Source of the DNA: Celerinatantimonas yamalensis
GTDB lineage: Bacteria; Pseudomonadota; Gammaproteobacteria; Enterobacterales; Celerinatantimonadaceae
Reading direction: 5' to 3'
Assembly: GCF_046054155.1 (NCBI RefSeq)
Contig: NZ_JBEQCT010000002.1
Span: forward strand, 124,001 to 188,000
Length of the DNA: 64,000 bases
The notes under the pieces are model-generated. The model had not been told where the DNA came from. It saw nothing but the letters and a program-made list of their open reading frames with translations, and ran no database searches. Position 1 is the stretch's first letter. The number at the start of each line of letters is the position of its first letter. The translations under genes were made by a program, and so were the position numbers. Shown piece after piece: positions 61,393 to 64,000 of this stretch.

Positions 61393-62801
61393 TAATACCC
61401 TACTCCATCAACATCAAGGCGGACGATATCATCTTCACCTAAATAATTACCACTGCGTACTTCAATAATCTCTAATGGCACTTTACCGGGGTTCTCAAAC
61501 GAATGCGCCGCTCCAATCGGGATAAACGTGGATTCATTTTCACTCACCAAGTAGGTTTGTTCACCATTTCGGACCTTAGCCGTCCCCGATACCACCACCC
61601 AATGCTCGGCGCGATGAAAGTGCTGCTGCAAAGCGGTTTTTTGCCCGGGCTTCACCACCACCTTTTTAACGTGATAACGTGCGCCTTCTGCGATGGCATC
61701 ATGACTGCCCCAAGGGCGAAAAACTTCACGATGGCGTAAGTGTTCGCAACGCCCATCTGCTTTTAAGCGATTCACAATCTGTTTTACCTGCTGCACATTG
61801 TCTTTATGAGCCACCAATACCGCATCTTTGGTTTCAACCACGACCAGATCATCCACGCCTACCGTGGCCACCAACCGATCTTGTGAATAAATATAGCTAT
61901 TATGGGTCTGTTCAAGCATAACATCGCCACGAATTGCATTACCTTGAGCATCTTTATTAGTCACCTCCCAAAGTGAACTCCAACTGCCCACATCACTCCA
62001 ACCCGCATCCAGCGGGATCACTACAGCATGTTGAGTCGGTTCCATCACCGCATAATCAATCGATTCATCGGGACAGGTCTCGAACGCTGCTTTATCTATG
62101 CGAGTAAAATCAAGATCATGGCTGCTGTTCTCAAACGCTGCTTGGCAAGCAACTAAAATATCAGGGCGATGCGCGTTAAGCTCTTGAAGATACACAGAAG
62201 CTTTAAATAAAAACATCCCGCTATTCCAAAGGTAATCACCACTTTGCAGATACCGCTGAGCAGTTACCAGATCAGGTTTTTCAACAAATTCAGCCACTTG
62301 ATAGCCACTGCCCATGGCAGCACCCTGACGAATATAACCATAACCGGTGTGCGGCTCCGTTGGCACAATACCAAAGGTCACCAACTGCCCTTGTGCGGCC
62401 AAAGACTCTGCTTGTTGAACCGCATCGACAAAACGCTCAGGGGATTGAATGACATGATCCGCCGCTAAAACCAACAACAGCGGGTCGTCACCGTCAGCAA
62501 TCGCTTTTAATGCCGCTAAGGCAATCGCAGGCGCAGTATTGCGACCCACCGGTTCAAGTAAAATGCCGCTCGCGGTTATATGTTGCTGGCGCAATTGCTC
62601 GGCGACAATAAAGCGGTGTTCTTCATTACAAATAAACAGCGGCACGGTTTTTTCAAGGCTGGATAAGCGAGAAATAGTGTCTTGTAACATCGTTTGCTGG
62701 GAAACTAACGATAAAAATTGCTTAGGAAAAGCAGTGCGAGACAATGGCCATAAGCGGCTGCCATTACCGCCACACATAATAATAGGAAAGATATTCTGCA
62801 T
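61392..62801 (-). CDS. manC: Mannose-1-phosphate guanylyltransferase / mannose-6-phosphate isomerase (CpsB/ManC)
   Basis: Bifunctional-type enzyme of 469 aa making GDP-mannose. The N-terminal nucleotidyltransferase has FPIIMCGGNGSRLWPLSR (the GTP-binding loop) and FVEKPD (about residue 180). The C-terminal cupin domain carries FRPWGSHDAI and QQHFHRAEHWVVVSGTAKV (about residue 395), the type II phosphomannose isomerase part. The ATG at 62801 begins the conserved loop; an 11-residue upstream extension would overlap the neighbouring gene. Overlaps manB by one base. Confidence 0.95.
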   Translation of the reverse strand: MQNIFPIIMCGGNGSRLWPLSRTAFPKQFLSLVSQQTMLQDTISRLSSLEKTVPLFICNEEHRFIVAEQLRQQHITASGILLEPVGRNTAPAIALAALKAIADGDDPLLLVLAADHVIQSPERFVDAVQQAESLAAQGQLVTFGIVPTEPHTGYGYIRQGAAMGSGYQVAEFVEKPDLVTAQRYLQSGDYLWNSGMFLFKASVYLQELNAHRPDILVACQAAFENSSHDLDFTRIDKAAFETCPDESIDYAVMEPTQHAVVIPLDAGWSDVGSWSSLWEVTNKDAQGNAIRGDVMLEQTHNSYIYSQDRLVATVGVDDLVVVETKDAVLVAHKDNVQQVKQIVNRLKADGRCEHLRHREVFRPWGSHDAIAEGARYHVKKVVVKPGQKTALQQHFHRAEHWVVVSGTAKVRNGEQTYLVSENESTFIPIGAAHSFENPGKVPLEIIEVRSGNYLGEDDIVRLDVDGVGY

Positions 62802-62811
62802 AAAAGACAAC

Positions 62812-64000
62812 TTAGTTAATTTTCTTATAAACATAAAAATTTATAGGTAAGTTAAAAATATTATCGCTAACAAAATTATTTTTTCCAATAACTTTATTAA
62901 CTCCATATTTTACTATTGATTTAAGTGAGTAATCACCGAAATTAAAAATAGGACTCTTAGATTTAAACAAAAGCCTATAGTGTGCATCAAAACTTTTTGG
63001 ATTAAATTCTTTTTGAGAGAAATTACCAACTACAACCAAATCCTCTTGGGTGATTTTTTGTGGTTTTAGCTGGTGAAAAACAGAATATGGTGAACTATTG
63101 TAAACCTTAGCTTTCCGCAAAATATTATTATCCACTTCATCAGTTTTTAAATCATATTTTTTAGTGCTTATATTTTCCGATTGCATAAATTCACCAAAAC
63201 TATTATACACTTCAACACCTGTATTTCGATTAACTCCATAAAGAAAAATGCCGACACGCACAGGTTTTCCATCTAAATATTTTTTCAAAAAAGAAACTGT
63301 TTGTTGAAAATTATTTGGAACATTTTTCCATACTGAAAACTGATGGATTCCAAAAGGAATCGCTGAAAAAATAGCTAGAAATAAAAACCCTCCTAAGCAA
63401 CTAAAAAACAACTTTGGATATATTTTTTTTATTATATTTAAATTATAAGAAACACTAAAAAAAGCATATAGGTACAAAGGCATCAAATAATAAGGAGAAT
63501 AAATATTCAAAACAATAATAGCCAAAAAATAACCTGCAGCAGATAAAGCCATTGAATCGAACATAGCATTAACACGATCTCTTTTTCTTATTAAGAGATA
63601 AATTCTAATTATTAAAAATGGGATAAAAAGGCATAGTATAAATGGATTAGTTAAAAAAAACAAACTTGAGTTTTTTAGATGAACAATCCATTTATTTATA
63701 GTAAGTTGACCATAATAACTTCCATCATGATTCTGAAAAATAACAAAATAATATATCAACAAGAAAATTAAAGAGGATAACATCCATAATACATCCAACG
63801 GATTTATTTTCTTATAACCTTTTTTATAGTCAAATAATAAATGGAAAAATGAAAAACCACCAACTAGAATAAACATTGGCTCTTTATAATACAGTGATAT
63901 GTTAGCACATATAAGTGACAAGATACCATAAAACCAATTTCTATCACTTTTATAATAAAACTGAATATAGAAAAACAAGGCAATTGTTAAAAAAAATAAG
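62812..64000 (-). CDS. Polytopic membrane protein of the polysaccharide locus, 5' end beyond window
   Basis: At least 396 codons, open to the right edge with no stop, so the start is probably outside. About eight hydrophobic helices occupy the first 250 visible residues. A soluble C-terminal part of about 140 residues follows (VRVGIFLYGVNRNTGVEVYN onward). The layout suggests a membrane glycosyltransferase of the GT-C type or a polymerase-like protein, but no diagnostic motif is seen. It is visibly much richer in A and T than manC, 10 nt downstream, which is typical of horizontally acquired O-antigen or capsule genes. Confidence 0.65.
   Translation of the reverse strand, partial: LFFLTIALFFYIQFYYKSDRNWFYGILSLICANISLYYKEPMFILVGGFSFFHLLFDYKKGYKKINPLDVLWMLSSLIFLLIYYFVIFQNHDGSYYGQLTINKWIVHLKNSSLFFLTNPFILCLFIPFLIIRIYLLIRKRDRVNAMFDSMALSAAGYFLAIIVLNIYSPYYLMPLYLYAFFSVSYNLNIIKKIYPKLFFSCLGGFLFLAIFSAIPFGIHQFSVWKNVPNNFQQTVSFLKKYLDGKPVRVGIFLYGVNRNTGVEVYNSFGEFMQSENISTKKYDLKTDEVDNNILRKAKVYNSSPYSVFHQLKPQKITQEDLVVVGNFSQKEFNPKSFDAHYRLLFKSKSPIFNFGDYSLKSIVKYGVNKVIGKNNFVSDNIFNLPINFYVYKKIN

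Overview
The window looks like a chromosomal segment of a facultative, sugar-fermenting gammaproteobacterium. The evidence is the set of enterobacterial/Vibrio-type gene families (xylABER, uxuABR, pqiABC, yjbEFGH, emrAB, dapE, fur), several PTS systems, T6SS sheath genes and BIME-type repeats. GC content looks moderate. A Celerinatantimonas-like organism is my impression only; nothing in the window fixes the genus.

Layout. 0-2 kb: T6SS sheath genes tssB and tssC (tssC runs off the left edge). 2.7-9 kb: a lactose/cellobiose-family PTS operon (IIB-IIC-GH1-IIA-LacI) on the minus strand, divergent from an orphan IIC that has a translationally coupled 18-codon leader. 9-10.9 kb: an aldehyde dehydrogenase and tRNA-Ser(CGA). 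11-17 kb: xylose catabolism (xylB, xylE, xylA, divergent xylR). 17-21.6 kb: pqiABC envelope lipid-transport genes and a MipA/OmpV porin-like protein. 21.6-25.7 kb: hexuronate catabolism (uxuB divergent from uxuR-uxuA) with three operator-like palindromes. 26-32 kb: two exported type-B carboxylesterases and an exported GH42 beta-galactosidase. 32-35.4 kb: an aryl-beta-glucoside operon (GH1 plus PTS IIBC) behind two tandem BglG-type antiterminator/terminator switches, with no antiterminator gene in the window. 35.7-45 kb: a mosaic of a truncated hcr-like gene, an HTH/HXXEE pair, a periplasmic binding protein next to a chemoreceptor, phnA, a degenerate REP-associated transposase, a TetR/MFS pair and two decayed genes. 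45-48.7 kb: housekeeping genes (arsC-like yffB, dapE, M15 peptidase, fur). 49-52.5 kb: a MarR-emrA-emrB efflux operon. 53.5-64 kb: exopolysaccharide genes (yjbEFGH, wbaP, manB, manC and an AT-rich membrane protein cut by the right edge).

The carbohydrate genes form a coherent plant- or algal-sugar programme. Exported GH42 and esterases would release sugars, PTS systems with 6-phospho-beta-glucosidases would take up beta-glucosides, and xyl and uxu would feed pentoses and uronates into the pentose-phosphate and Entner-Doudoroff routes. Three arrays of inverted REP-like repeats (48.7-49.2, 52.5-53.4 and 57.6-58.4 kb) lie around the efflux and yjb operons. The only REP transposase seen (41.4-42.0 kb) appears to have lost its usual catalytic residues.

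I found no CRISPR array, prophage or complete IS element. The most notable items are the two RAT-terminators without a nearby bglG, the leader-coupled orphan IIC, the degenerate RAYT, the binding-protein/chemoreceptor pair and several strong palindromic operators. I do not see convincing evidence of a wholly new multi-gene system.
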